Counted from the first letter of the stretch, positions 34,127 through 42,881 are shown. The stretch is 64,000 nucleotides of DNA from JACMQX01 sp040385105 (GCA_040385105.1 JAZKHY010000008.1:1-64000); one strand, 5' to 3'. The notes: a model not told the origin generated them from the sequence alone. Numbers and translations: made by a program.

Positions 34127-35272
34127 ATGGATAACGAAACTTTGCCTGAAGACAAGGAACCCAGCCGCATCCTGCTGCACATGCCTGTGGACGTGCGCAG
34201 CCTCTCGCTGGCGGTGCTGGCCGTGGTGGCGGTGTTCTTCACGCTGCATTGGGCGCGGGATGTGTTCATACCGGTCCTGCTCGGCATCATGCTGAGCTAT
34301 GCGCTGGCGCCGGTGGTGGACCGGCTGGTGCGCTGGCATGTTCCGCGCACCGCTGCCGCAGCCATCCTGCTGGTATCGCTGCTCGGGGCGCTGGGCGGGA
34401 CGGCGTGGGGGCTTAGCGACGATGCCAACGAACTGATCAAGACCTTGCCCGAAGCCGCCCAGAAGTTGCGCCAGGTGCTCCGGTCCAAGGTGACGACTTC
34501 CGAATCCGCCATCGACAAGGTGCAAAAGGCCGCTACGGAGCTGGAGCGCGCTGCGCAGGAGAGCGGCGCGTCGGCCAGTGCATCCAACCGCGGCGTCATG
34601 CGTGTGCAGGTGGAGCAGGCCCGCTTCAAGGTGACGGACTACCTCTGGAGCGGGACGATGGGCCTGCTGAGTTTCATCGGCCAGACCATCGTGGTCTTCT
34701 TCATCACCTTCTTCCTGCTGGCCTCGGGTGATACCTTCCGGCGCAAGATGGTGAAGATTGCCGGGCCGACATTCACCAAAAAGAAAATCACCATCCAGGC
34801 GCTGGACGAGATCACCGGGCAGATCCAGCGCTACCTGCTGGTGCAGGTGTTCACCAGCCTGTTGGTCGGCGTGGCGAGCTGGCTGGCTTACCTGTGGATC
34901 GGCCTGGAGCATGCGGCGGTCTGGGGTGTGGTGGCCGGCGTGCTGAACCTGGTGCCCTACATCGGCTCGATCGCGGTCACCGGTGGCACCGCGCTGGTGG
35001 GGTTCATGCAGTTCGGCACCATCGAGATGGCGCTGGCCGTAGCCGGCATCTCGCTGCTGATCAACAGCATTGAGGGTTACCTGCTGACGCCGTGGCTGAC
35101 CAGCCGCACCAGCCGCATGAACCCGGTGGTGATCTTCGTGGGCGTGCTGGGCTGGGGCTGGCTCTGGGGCATCTGGGGCCTGCTGCTGGGCATCCCGATC
35201 ATGATGGTGATCAAGGCCATCTGCGACCGGGTGGAGGACCTCAAGCCCATAGGCGAGCTGTTGGGGAATTGA
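34127..35272 (+). CDS. AI-2E family transporter/PerM-like membrane protein
   Basis: A 381-residue membrane protein. Two to three helices span residues 20-95 (LSLAVLAVVAVFFTLHW and following). A cytoplasmic or periplasmic helical insert of about 90 residues follows, with further helices from about residue 180 to the C-terminus. The late GVLGWGWLWGIWGLLLGIPI segment is typical of the family. Substrates differ among members, including AI-2 export and Na+/H+ exchange, so none is assigned. AGGGG precedes the start. Confidence 0.88.
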   Translation: MDNETLPEDKEPSRILLHMPVDVRSLSLAVLAVVAVFFTLHWARDVFIPVLLGIMLSYALAPVVDRLVRWHVPRTAAAAILLVSLLGALGGTAWGLSDDANELIKTLPEAAQKLRQVLRSKVTTSESAIDKVQKAATELERAAQESGASASASNRGVMRVQVEQARFKVTDYLWSGTMGLLSFIGQTIVVFFITFFLLASGDTFRRKMVKIAGPTFTKKKITIQALDEITGQIQRYLLVQVFTSLLVGVASWLAYLWIGLEHAAVWGVVAGVLNLVPYIGSIAVTGGTALVGFMQFGTIEMALAVAGISLLINSIEGYLLTPWLTSRTSRMNPVVIFVGVLGWGWLWGIWGLLLGIPIMMVIKAICDRVEDLKPIGELLGN

Positions 35273-35292
35273 TCCCCTGCCACAATGCAGGC

Positions 35293-36135
35293 ATGCGATA
35301 CGTGACTTACCTGCCGGGGCAAACACCCCTGGTGCTCGATTCGCCCCACAGCGGCACGGACTACCCTGACGACTTCCGGCCCGCCTGCGCGCTGCCTGCG
35401 CTGCGCGGGGCTGAAGACACCCATGTCGAGAAGCTGTATGACTTCGCGCCCGCGCTGGGCGTGGCCTGGGTGGAGGCGCATTTCCCGCGCAGCTACCTGG
35501 ACGCCAACCGCAACACCACCGAGCTGGATGTCTCGCTGCTGGACGGGCATTGGCCGCATCCGGTGGAAACCGACCCGGCCATCCTGTCCAAGGTGCGCCT
35601 GGGCAAGGGACTGATCTGGCGCCACACCGATGAAGGCCTGCCCATTTATGACCGGCAGTTGCCTGTGGCCGAGGTGCAGGCCCGTATCGACAACTGCTGG
35701 CAGCCCTACCATGCGGCGGTGCGTGAGGCCATCGATGCCGCGCATGCCCGGCATGGCTACAGCCTCCACATCAACTGCCACTCCATGCCGTCGGTGTCAG
35801 GCGCGCATTCGACCGACTTCCCGGGCCTGGTGCATGCCGACTTCGTGATCGGCACGCGTGACGACACGTCCGCCAGCGCCGCTGTCGGCGCACTGGTGAC
35901 CGGCCACTTTCGCGGCCTGGGCTACCACGTCGAATACAACCACCCGTACAAGGGCGTGGAACTGGTGCGCCGCTATGGCGACCCGGCGCGGCACCGCCAC
36001 AGTGTGCAGGTGGAGATCAACCGGCGCCTGTACATGGACGAGAAGACCCTGGACCTGACGCCCGGGTACGAAAAGCTCAAGGCCGGCCTGCGCTCGCTGG
36101 TGGAGAAACTTCTGGAGACAGACCCGCGCGCCTGA
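35293..36135 (+). CDS. N-formylglutamate amidohydrolase family (HutG-like)
   Basis: A 280-residue zinc hydrolase of the N-formylglutamate deformylase family. Recognisable blocks are LVLDSPHSGTDYPDDF near residue 15, YLDANRNTTELDVS near 68, HINCHSMPSVSG near 158, and VEYNHPYKG near 215. In histidine breakdown such enzymes turn N-formylglutamate into glutamate and formate. No other hut genes are nearby, so the in vivo substrate is open. The ATG at 35293 was chosen because it begins with the conserved domain. It lies 20 bases after the transporter gene. Confidence 0.87.
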   Translation: MRYVTYLPGQTPLVLDSPHSGTDYPDDFRPACALPALRGAEDTHVEKLYDFAPALGVAWVEAHFPRSYLDANRNTTELDVSLLDGHWPHPVETDPAILSKVRLGKGLIWRHTDEGLPIYDRQLPVAEVQARIDNCWQPYHAAVREAIDAAHARHGYSLHINCHSMPSVSGAHSTDFPGLVHADFVIGTRDDTSASAAVGALVTGHFRGLGYHVEYNHPYKGVELVRRYGDPARHRHSVQVEINRRLYMDEKTLDLTPGYEKLKAGLRSLVEKLLETDPRA

Positions 36136-36157
36136 GCAGGCGGTGCGGCACCGCGCT

Positions 36158-36892
36158 TCAGGCGCGGGTTCGCGCCGGCGCCGCAGCCGCCTTGCGCCTG
36201 GTTTTTGCCGACAGGCTGGGCGCCATCATGCCGGCCGCAAGGAACGCGATCAGCTGGGGGATGCCGTCTTCAACATCCTCGCCGGTGAACTTCCCGCCGG
36301 ACAGGTGGGCCATGCGGCCGTTGTTCAGCTGGGCGTAGAGCAGCGAGCCGAGGATGCAGTTCATGCGCCAGAAGAACTCGCCGTCATCCAGGTGGCTGCA
36401 GCAGCGCCGCAGCGCACCGACAAAGATGCGCGACGACTCGTCGTAGATGTCATCGACGATGCCGCGTACGTTGGGCGAGCGGTCGGCCAGCGCCTGGCCA
36501 TAAAGCCGCCTGAACGACTGCCGCTCTTCGGCTGTCGCGCCGGGCACCGTCAGCGCGGGCACCAGCGAGGCCTCCAGCAGGGCATGGATGTCCACCGGGT
36601 TCTTGCCGGCCTGCGCCAGCAGCGCGTTGTAGCGGCGCTTGCGCTCTGCCAGGATGGGCTTGAGGCGGCGCTCCAGCACGGCGCGGATCAGTGCATTCTT
36701 GCTGCCCCAGTAGTAGTGGAGTGCGCCCAGGTTGATGCCTGACTCGTTGGCGATGGCGCGCACCGAAGTCCCGTCAAAGCCGTCCGCCGCGAAGAGCTTC
36801 TCGGCCGCATTGAGGAACAGCTGGGCCGTGGCATCGCCGTCGGGCTGGCTGGCCGGGGCCCTGGCGGTTCGGATGGGTTCCTGGGGTGTCAT
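36158..36892 (-). CDS. TetR-family transcriptional regulator
   Basis: A 244-residue TetR regulator. The HTH is AADGFDGTSVRAIANESGINLGALHYYWGSKNALIRAV, at about residues 36-75. The C-terminal part is helical, with an Ala/Arg-rich tail. It is downstream of the acyl-CoA dehydrogenase on the same strand, 37 bases apart, and may control that gene and the bicupin/Bug receptor block above it. Confidence 0.88.
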   Translation of the reverse strand: MTPQEPIRTARAPASQPDGDATAQLFLNAAEKLFAADGFDGTSVRAIANESGINLGALHYYWGSKNALIRAVLERRLKPILAERKRRYNALLAQAGKNPVDIHALLEASLVPALTVPGATAEERQSFRRLYGQALADRSPNVRGIVDDIYDESSRIFVGALRRCCSHLDDGEFFWRMNCILGSLLYAQLNNGRMAHLSGGKFTGEDVEDGIPQLIAFLAAGMMAPSLSAKTRRKAAAAPARTRA

Positions 36893-36929
36893 ACGCCCGG
36901 AAATTCTAGGGGGTCTTTTGCCCTCAAGC

Positions 36930-38096
36930 TCAGGCCATTGCGATCGGTACACCCAGGCTCCGGGCGATGATCGTGCGCTGGATCTGGCTTGTCCCGCCGC
37001 CAACCATCGACTGCTTCGCGTCGCGGAAGAAGCGCTCCATGTCGAACTCCGGCAGTTGCGCATAGCCACCCAGGATCTGCATGCCGAGCGTCGCCACCTT
37101 GAATGAGGTCTCCGACGCGTGCAGCTTGGCCACCGAAGCCTCCCGGAAGCAGTCCACCTGGTGCGAATGCAGCCAGGCAGCCTGGTACACCAGCAGCCGC
37201 GCCGCCTGCACTTCGGTATGCATGTCGGCCAGCATGTGGGCGATGGCCTGGAAGCCGCCGATGGGCCGGCCGAACTGGATGCGGTCATTCGAGTATTTCA
37301 GCGCGATGTCCAGGGCGCCCTGGGCCGCGCCGGCATAGCTGGCGGCAATCAGGATGCGTTCGATCTCCAGGTGCTTGTGAAGGATGGACACGCCCTTGTC
37401 CACAGGCCCGAGCAATGCCGATTTCGGCACCCTTGCGTCCGTGAAAACAAGGCGGTTCGTCCCGATGATTTTCCGCGACACCACGCCAAGCGGCTGGATC
37501 TCCAGCCCCGGCAGGTCGTTGGGGACGAGGAACAGGCTGATGCCGTCGCGCTTGTTCTCCGAGCGCCGTGTCCGGGCCGCAAGCACGATCACGTTGTCCC
37601 GGGCCTGCGCCGCCGAGGCGAACATCTTCTCGCCGTTGACCACATAGTGATCGCCATCTTCCCTGGCAAATGTCGTGAGCCCGAACGAGTCGGAGCCCGT
37701 GTCCGGCTCCGTCATGGAGAATGAAAACCGCCGCTTGCCGGCAAGGTATTCCGGAATGAGCGTCTTTCGCTGCTCCTCCGAGCCCCAGTGGCACACATTG
37801 GCCGCGCCGATGTAGCTCAGGCCATAGGCAGCACCAAGATTGTCCGACCACCTGCTGATCTCCTCGCACAGGATGACCATGTACATCACATCCAGCCCGG
37901 TGCCGCCGTACTCTTCGGGGATGCCGGCCTTGAGGCACTCCAGCTCGGCCATCCTGTCGAAGAACGCGTAGGGAAAGCTGCGACCGGCGTCCCATTCGCG
38001 TACTTTTTCCCTGGGCGCTTCCCTGGCGACGAAGCGCCTGATCCCGTCCTGGAATTGCTGGTGCTCGTCGTTGAAGTACGGGTTCCTGTCAGTCAT
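36930..38096 (-). CDS. Acyl-CoA dehydrogenase, helix-G glutamate type
   Basis: A 388-residue FAD enzyme that oxidises an acyl-CoA to the enoyl-CoA. Visible blocks are SFSMTEPDTGSDSFGLTTFA near residue 130 and RIQFGRPIGGFQAIAHMLADM near 270. The usual late catalytic Glu of EGTSEI is replaced (VGGGTSQIQR). A Glu is present in helix G (HLEIERILIAASYAG), as in isovaleryl- and long-chain-type dehydrogenases. It is followed by the TetR gene and preceded by the bicupin gene (13 bases), probably one operon. Confidence 0.92.
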   Translation of the reverse strand: MTDRNPYFNDEHQQFQDGIRRFVAREAPREKVREWDAGRSFPYAFFDRMAELECLKAGIPEEYGGTGLDVMYMVILCEEISRWSDNLGAAYGLSYIGAANVCHWGSEEQRKTLIPEYLAGKRRFSFSMTEPDTGSDSFGLTTFAREDGDHYVVNGEKMFASAAQARDNVIVLAARTRRSENKRDGISLFLVPNDLPGLEIQPLGVVSRKIIGTNRLVFTDARVPKSALLGPVDKGVSILHKHLEIERILIAASYAGAAQGALDIALKYSNDRIQFGRPIGGFQAIAHMLADMHTEVQAARLLVYQAAWLHSHQVDCFREASVAKLHASETSFKVATLGMQILGGYAQLPEFDMERFFRDAKQSMVGGGTSQIQRTIIARSLGVPIAMA

Positions 38097-38109
38097 GCCG
38101 CATCTGCCT

Positions 38110-38964
38110 TCAGGCGGCATTCGCGACCAGGCGCGCGTCGCCGTAGGGGTCAAGCTCGACGCGGAAGGTCGGTGCATCGGCGCGCACCGGCCAACCCGGG
38201 TCTTCGGTGAAGTACACGCCTTTTTTCCCCGCAGGCAGCTTGCCGCCCATCGAGTAGAAAACCGTCTCGGCCAGCGTGTTGTTGCGGTACTGGTAGGGCG
38301 TTCCGGCGGGCACCAGCAGCAGGTCCCGGGGCAGCAGCTTCCAGGTCTTGCCGCCGGTACTGAATTCGATTTCTCCCTGCAGCACCATGAAGTACAGGTC
38401 GCGCGGCACATGGTGCCAGGGTGTGGTCTGGGCCATGGGCATGCGCACCGTGTGGCCGCGCAGGCCGGGCGGCGCGATCAGCGGGCCGGAGCCGCGGTGG
38501 TAGCCCCACTGCTCGGCAAGCGGCAGTGTCCAGCCGAAGCGGGCGCGGTACTCCTCCCACTGCATGTGTTCCACCTGGCCGGCAGGTGTGCCGGCCTGCG
38601 GCGCATGGGCGAAGGTGCCGAGCACCACGGCATTCGCGAGGCCGACGTTGGCATAGCTGTACACCGTGCCGGCCGGGATGGCCAGCAGGTCCAGCGGCTT
38701 GAGCAGGAAGCGGTCCTGGCCGATGGTGACCTCCAGCTCGCCCTCCGCCACGAGGTAGATGGTGTCGCCCGGCTGGGACTGCTCCAGCACTGCCTGCGCG
38801 GGGGGAATGACGACGAGCCGTGCGCGAAAGCTGTCGGCTTCCAGTGCCGGGTACTCCAGGCGGTGGCAATCGCGGCCGCGCGCGGGCGTGGCATGCCACT
38901 GGAAGCTGCGGCGGTAGTCATCCCACAGCATGCGGGCGGGCTGGCGGACGGTGGTGGTGTCCAT
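38110..38964 (-). CDS. Bicupin protein lacking most metal-binding histidines
   Basis: A 284-residue protein with two cupin barrels, at about residues 45-115 and 170-240. In domain 1 the normal HxH...E segment reads QPGDTIYLVAEGE, without His. In domain 2 WHHVPRDLYFMVLQGE keeps two adjacent His. The second cupin motif ends in Tyr rather than His in both (PAGTVYSY and PAGTPYQY). A dioxygenase role as in gentisate-type bicupins is therefore doubtful; ligand binding or isomerase activity is possible. It lies between the Bug receptor and the acyl-CoA dehydrogenase, with 4 and 13 bases between genes. Confidence 0.8.
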   Translation of the reverse strand: MDTTTVRQPARMLWDDYRRSFQWHATPARGRDCHRLEYPALEADSFRARLVVIPPAQAVLEQSQPGDTIYLVAEGELEVTIGQDRFLLKPLDLLAIPAGTVYSYANVGLANAVVLGTFAHAPQAGTPAGQVEHMQWEEYRARFGWTLPLAEQWGYHRGSGPLIAPPGLRGHTVRMPMAQTTPWHHVPRDLYFMVLQGEIEFSTGGKTWKLLPRDLLLVPAGTPYQYRNNTLAETVFYSMGGKLPAGKKGVYFTEDPGWPVRADAPTFRVELDPYGDARLVANAA

Positions 38965-38968
38965 GGCT

Positions 38969-39952
38969 TCAGTCGGCCTTGATGTTGGCGCTCTTGATCA
39001 GCTTGCCGTATTTGTCGTAGTCGGTCTTCATCAGGGCCGCGAACTGCGCGGGGTTGGTGGGGAAGGGGTCCAGGCCCTGCGCCGCCAGGGTTTCCTTCAC
39101 CTGCGGCGTCGCGAGGATCTTCGCCATCTCGGCGGAGAACTTGTCAACGATGTCCTTCGGTGTGCCGGCAGGCATCAGCGCGCCGAACCAGAACGTCATC
39201 TCGAAGCCGGTCAGGCCCGCTTCGTTGAAAGTGGGTAGCTGGGGCAGCGCGCCCAGGCGGTTGTTGCCGGTGACGGCGATGGCCTTGAGCTTGCCGGCCT
39301 TGATGTGCGGAAGCGCAGCCACCGGCGTCTGGAAGGCCACCTGTACCTGGCCGCCGATCAGGTCGGTCAGTGCGGGTGCCACACCCTTGTAGCCCACGTG
39401 CTGCATCTTGACGCCGGTCATTGACTGGAAGAGTTCGCCTGCCAGGTAGGACGGGCCGGAGTTGCCGGTGCCGGCGAAGTTGAGTGCGCCGGGTTTGGAC
39501 TTGGCATAGGCAATGAACTCGCGCAGGTTGTTGGCCGGCACCGACGGGTGCACCACCAGCAGGTATTCGGTGCTGGCGAAGGTGGCCACCGGAGCGAAGT
39601 CCTTGACGGCGTCATACGGCGTGGCAATCAGGTGCGGATTGATCACATGGCCGGCCACCTGCCAGAGCACGGTGTAGCCGTCGGGCGCGGCCTTGGCCAC
39701 GATATCGGTGCCGATGATCTGGTTGGCGCCGGGCCTGTCTTCCACGATGACAGGCTGGCCCCAGTTCTCCGACAGCTTCTGTGCCAGCAGCCGCGCGATG
39801 CCGCCGGCGCTGCCGCCTGTGGCATACGGGTTGATGATGCGGACGGTCTTGTTGGGGTAGGGCGTCTGCGCTGCGGCACCGGCAGCCAGCACGGCGAGCG
39901 CGGCAAAGGCGGCCGTGACGATGAGGCGCCTGCGCGCGGTTGGAATGCTCAT
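38969..39952 (-). CDS. Bug-family (TctC-like) periplasmic solute receptor
   Basis: A 327-residue solute receptor with a signal peptide (cleavage near AAAQ, residue 29). Bug-family blocks are YPNKTVRIINPYATGGSAGGIARLLAQ, VIVEDRPGANQIIGTDIVAKA and HVGYKGVAPALTDLIGGQVQVAF. It heads a four-gene minus-strand block (receptor, bicupin, acyl-CoA dehydrogenase, TetR) and is divergent from the IclR gene. The IclR protein is therefore a candidate regulator. No TctA/TctB genes are in the window. Confidence 0.9.
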   Translation of the reverse strand: MSIPTARRRLIVTAAFAALAVLAAGAAAQTPYPNKTVRIINPYATGGSAGGIARLLAQKLSENWGQPVIVEDRPGANQIIGTDIVAKAAPDGYTVLWQVAGHVINPHLIATPYDAVKDFAPVATFASTEYLLVVHPSVPANNLREFIAYAKSKPGALNFAGTGNSGPSYLAGELFQSMTGVKMQHVGYKGVAPALTDLIGGQVQVAFQTPVAALPHIKAGKLKAIAVTGNNRLGALPQLPTFNEAGLTGFEMTFWFGALMPAGTPKDIVDKFSAEMAKILATPQVKETLAAQGLDPFPTNPAQFAALMKTDYDKYGKLIKSANIKAD

Positions 39953-40036
39953 GCTTGTCTCCTGGATCAGGTTGTAGATATGCGTGGGGAAGCGGGTGCG
40001 GAAGCGGGGATTAAGTCAGTCGTATGAATCATAACA

Positions 40037-40064
40037 TTGACAGGTGGTTTTGGAAGGGCACAAT
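40037..40064 (+). promoter_or_regulatory. Sigma70-type promoter for the IclR gene
   Basis: TTGACA (40037-40042, perfect -35) and CACAAT (40059-40064, four of six matches to -10) are separated by 16 bp, and lie 49 bases before the IclR start. This is the clearest consensus promoter in the window. No measured transcription start supports it. Confidence 0.6.
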
Positions 40065-40066
40065 CC

Positions 40067-40076
40067 ACACTTGTGT
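40067..40076. promoter_or_regulatory. Candidate IclR operator at the transcription start
   Basis: ACAC-TT-GTGT (40067-40076) is a short interrupted palindrome 2 bases after the -10 box, where a bound regulator would block initiation. Autorepression by the IclR protein is inferred from position only. Confidence 0.35.
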
Positions 40077-40113
40077 AATTAATTGAGACCCAGATGACTT
40101 TCAGGGATGCCAG

Positions 40114-40911
40114 ATGGAAAACCCGGTAATCAAGAGCGCGGGCCGGGTTTTCGAGGTTCTCGAATTCTTCCGTGAAGTGCGCCGGCCCTTGAGCGTGCGC
40201 GAGATCGCCGAGCGCTTTGACTACCCGCTGTCCAGCACCTCGGTGCTGGTCAAGAGCATTGCCGAGCTGGGCTACCTGAGCTACGACAGCCACATCCGCG
40301 CCTATTCCATGACCATCCGCGTGGCGATGCTGGGCGACTGGATCTACGAGTCGTCGTTCGGCGGCGCCGAGATCATGGCGCTGATGGACGACCTGTCGGC
40401 CCGCACCAGCGAGACAGTCATCCTGGGCGTGCAGAACGACATCTTCGCGCAGTATGTGCAGGTGATCCAGAGCACGCTGCCGATCCAGTTCTACATCTCG
40501 CCGGGCACGCGGCGGCCGGTGTGCCTGTCGGGCACCGGCTGGGCGCTGCTCAGCACCCAGAGCGATGCGGCCATTGCCCGCATCGTGCAGCGCACCGAGA
40601 ACAAGCTGGACAAGACCGGGCTGGCCGGGCCGATCACGCTGGACACCGTGATGAAGCAGGTGCGGCAGGTGCGGGACAAGGGCTACGTCTATTCGCGCGG
40701 CACCAACACGCCGGGCGCAGGCGTCATTGCCATGCCGCTTCCGGGCGCGGTGAACGGCGCGCGCCTGGTCATTGGCATCGGCGGCCCGATCGAGCGGCTT
40801 GACGAGGGCGAGGCGGCCATCGTCAAGAGCATGAAATCCGCCGTCAAGGCCTATGCAGCCGGCGCGAAGATTCCGGCCGAGCCCAAGGCAAGGCCGAAGC
40901 GCGCGGCCTGA
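40114..40911 (+). CDS. IclR-family transcriptional regulator
   Basis: A 265-residue IclR regulator. The winged HTH is at residues 5-65 (GRVFEVLEFFREVRRPLSVREIAERFDYPLSSTSVLVKS). The effector domain (GAF-like) follows, ending in an Ala/Lys-rich tail. IclR proteins often control aromatic and organic acid catabolism. It lies between the divergent Bug receptor block and the convergent end of the thiolase/ABC transporter operon, so either could be its target. Confidence 0.92.
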   Translation: MENPVIKSAGRVFEVLEFFREVRRPLSVREIAERFDYPLSSTSVLVKSIAELGYLSYDSHIRAYSMTIRVAMLGDWIYESSFGGAEIMALMDDLSARTSETVILGVQNDIFAQYVQVIQSTLPIQFYISPGTRRPVCLSGTGWALLSTQSDAAIARIVQRTENKLDKTGLAGPITLDTVMKQVRQVRDKGYVYSRGTNTPGAGVIAMPLPGAVNGARLVIGIGGPIERLDEGEAAIVKSMKSAVKAYAAGAKIPAEPKARPKRAA

Positions 40912-40928
40912 CACGGCCTGACACGGCA

Positions 40929-41324
40929 TCAGGCCTTCCTGGTGGAAGTCGCCTGCCATGCGGTCGTGCGCCAGCCGGTGCCGTGGCGCACCCACACGCT
41001 GGTGAACGATGCCGGAAAGCTCCGGTCCGCGCCGTTCATGACCACGTCGGCCGTGAAGCTGCCGTTCATCACCGCCGTGTCGCCGAAGATGCGCACCTGG
41101 GCCTGTTCGCGCCGCAGGTCGCGGTAGCGCACCGGGCCCTCCTTCACATTCGCCAGCAGGCTGGCCTGCGTGTCCTGCACGCCGGAGGCATGGACGTAGA
41201 CCAGGTCTTCGGCGTAAATGCCGCGCAACGCGTCGATGTCGCCTGCCAGCGTTGCGCGGATGCGTTCGTCGTCAGCGGCAATAACGGCGGCCGTAGCAGC
41301 GGCTTCGCCGCCCGGTGCCGTCAT
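40929..41324 (-). CDS. NTF2-like/SnoaL-fold protein
   Basis: A 131-residue small alpha+beta protein. It has the helix-rich start AAVIAADDERIRATLAGDIDALRGIYAEDLVYVHASG and the C-terminal strands TSVWVRHGTGWRTTAWQAT typical of DUF4440/SnoaL-like NTF2 folds. Members are isomerases, hydratases or ligand-binding proteins. It overlaps the thiolase-like gene by 4 bases and is the last gene of that minus-strand operon, so it probably acts on a pathway intermediate. Confidence 0.78.
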   Translation of the reverse strand: MTAPGGEAAATAAVIAADDERIRATLAGDIDALRGIYAEDLVYVHASGVQDTQASLLANVKEGPVRYRDLRREQAQVRIFGDTAVMNGSFTADVVMNGADRSFPASFTSVWVRHGTGWRTTAWQATSTRKA

Positions 41325-42472
41325 ACCGTCTCCTCCGAACCCAGGATCACCGTGGCCTGGCTTGACAGCACACCGCCGCTGCCGTGCGCCAGCGCCAGCT
41401 TGACATCCGCCACTTGCCGCTCGCCGCCCTCGCCGGCGATCTGGCGCGCGCCCTCGACCAGCGTGAACAGGCCATACATGCCCGGGTGGCCGCAGGACAG
41501 GCCGCCTCCATTGGTGTTGACCGGCAGGCTGCCGCCGGGCGCGGTGCGTCCGCCTTCCACGAAGCTGCCGCCTTCGCCCTTGGCGCAGAAGCCGAGGTCT
41601 TCAAGGAACAGGATGTTGTTGATGGTGAAAGCGTCATACAGCTCCACCACGTCGATGTCCGCGGGCGTCACGCCCGCCTGGGCGAAGGCGCGCGGACCGG
41701 ACTGCGCAGCGGCGGTTACGGTGAGGTCAGGCATGGCCACGATGTTCTGGTGCGTGGTGGCCATTGCGGCGCCGAGCAGGTAAGAGGGCCTCGCGCAATG
41801 GTCCTTCGCGCGGTCGGCGCGCGTCATCACGATGGCGGCCGCGCCGTCGGTCACGAGGCAGCAGTCGCGCACGCCCAGCGGGTCCGACACCATCCGGGCC
41901 TTCAGGCAGTCCTCCACCGTGAGGTTGTCGCGCATGAAGGCTTCGGGGTTGAGCTGCGCCCATTGCCGTGCGGCGACGGCCACTTCGGCCAGCTGGCGCC
42001 GCGTGGTGCCGTACTGGTGCATGTGGCGCGAGGCGGCCAGGGCATACGAAGACATCGGCACGATCTGCTTGTACGGTGCCTCATACGGCATGGCGCCGCG
42101 CATCGACACCAGCTTGCCGGCGCCGCTGCGCTGGTTGCTGCCATAGGCGATCAGCGCCACGTCGATCTCGCCGGCGGCCAGCGCCATCGCGGCCCAGTAG
42201 GCATGCGTGAGGAAGGCCGAGCCGCCCGGGCGGTTGTTGCCGGTGAGTTTGGGGTGGATGCCGAAGTACTCGCACAGCGACAGGTCGGCGAAGACGTCCT
42301 GGGGCAGGCAGATGAAGAGGCCATCCACATCTGCGGGCGTGAGGCCTGCCTGCTTGAGCGCGAGCAGCGAGGCATGGGCTGCCAGGTCAATGGATTCGAA
42401 GCCGGGCGCCTCGCCCATGCCGTAGGTGGCGGCGCCGACGATGGCGGTTTTGCCACGGGGAAATGTTGTCAT
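41321..42472 (-). CDS. Thiolase-like protein, Ltp2/SCP-x aldolase type
   Basis: A 383-residue thiolase-superfamily protein. The usual nucleophilic Cys region reads RPGGSAFLTHAYWA, without a clear active-site Cys. The motif ELYDAFTINNILFLEDLGF and the late GGGLSCGHPGMYG block match the lipid-transfer/Ltp2 branch. In steroid side-chain breakdown such proteins pair with a DUF35 protein to cleave a beta-hydroxyacyl-CoA by retro-aldol reaction. Here a DUF35 gene overlaps it by 4 bases and a MaoC gene precedes that. An aldolase role is more likely than classical thiolysis; this is inference. Confidence 0.85.
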   Translation of the reverse strand: MTTFPRGKTAIVGAATYGMGEAPGFESIDLAAHASLLALKQAGLTPADVDGLFICLPQDVFADLSLCEYFGIHPKLTGNNRPGGSAFLTHAYWAAMALAAGEIDVALIAYGSNQRSGAGKLVSMRGAMPYEAPYKQIVPMSSYALAASRHMHQYGTTRRQLAEVAVAARQWAQLNPEAFMRDNLTVEDCLKARMVSDPLGVRDCCLVTDGAAAIVMTRADRAKDHCARPSYLLGAAMATTHQNIVAMPDLTVTAAAQSGPRAFAQAGVTPADIDVVELYDAFTINNILFLEDLGFCAKGEGGSFVEGGRTAPGGSLPVNTNGGGLSCGHPGMYGLFTLVEGARQIAGEGGERQVADVKLALAHGSGGVLSSQATVILGSEETV

Positions 42473-42858
42473 GTCTGGTCCTGTTGGCGTGTGGGGGCAG
42501 GGTGGAAAACGACCATGGGCTGGCCGTCCTCGGTGATGACGCGGGCCTGCACGGCCATGCCGATCTTCACGTCCTCGGGCGGTATGCCGTCAACGCGGCT
42601 CATCATGCGCGGGCCTTCGGCCAGGTCGACGATGACGATGTTGTAGTTGGCCGCGGGCGGGCGCTGCCGCACCACAGTCACTGCATAGACCTCAGCCTGG
42701 CCGGAGGCCGCGACCCATTCCAGGTTGGTCGAGCCGGTCACCGGCTCGGCAACGCGGGGATAGAACACATGGCGGCCGCTGTCGCGGCAGCGCTGGATCA
42801 TGAAGCGGCCTTCGCCCAGGAACTTCTGGTAGTCGAGGTCGGGTTGCAAAACAGTCAT
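42469..42858 (-). CDS. DUF35 OB-fold protein with degenerate zinc ribbon
   Basis: A 129-residue protein. The N-terminal rubredoxin-like zinc ribbon expected in DUF35 keeps only one Cys (C24 in IQRCRDSGRHVFYPR); the other three positions are Ser, Ala or similar. An OB-fold (VYAVTVVRQRP...NYNIVIVDLAEG...) follows. DUF35 proteins are partners of thiolase-like aldolases and ketosynthases, and the 4-base overlap with the thiolase-like gene supports such a complex. It starts 23 bases after the MaoC gene. Confidence 0.85.
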   Translation of the reverse strand: MTVLQPDLDYQKFLGEGRFMIQRCRDSGRHVFYPRVAEPVTGSTNLEWVAASGQAEVYAVTVVRQRPPAANYNIVIVDLAEGPRMMSRVDGIPPEDVKIGMAVQARVITEDGQPMVVFHPAPTRQQDQT

Positions 42859-42881
42859 TGCGTTTCCTTGTGGTCTTGGTG

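Noticed and set aside
38110..38964. Gentisate 1,2-dioxygenase
   Set aside because: Bicupin size fits, but the metal-binding His residues are missing in domain 1 and in the second motif of both domains.
41321..42472. Classical acetyl-CoA acetyltransferase
   Set aside because: The expected nucleophilic Cys region is not conserved and the DUF35 neighbour points to the Ltp2-like aldolase branch instead.
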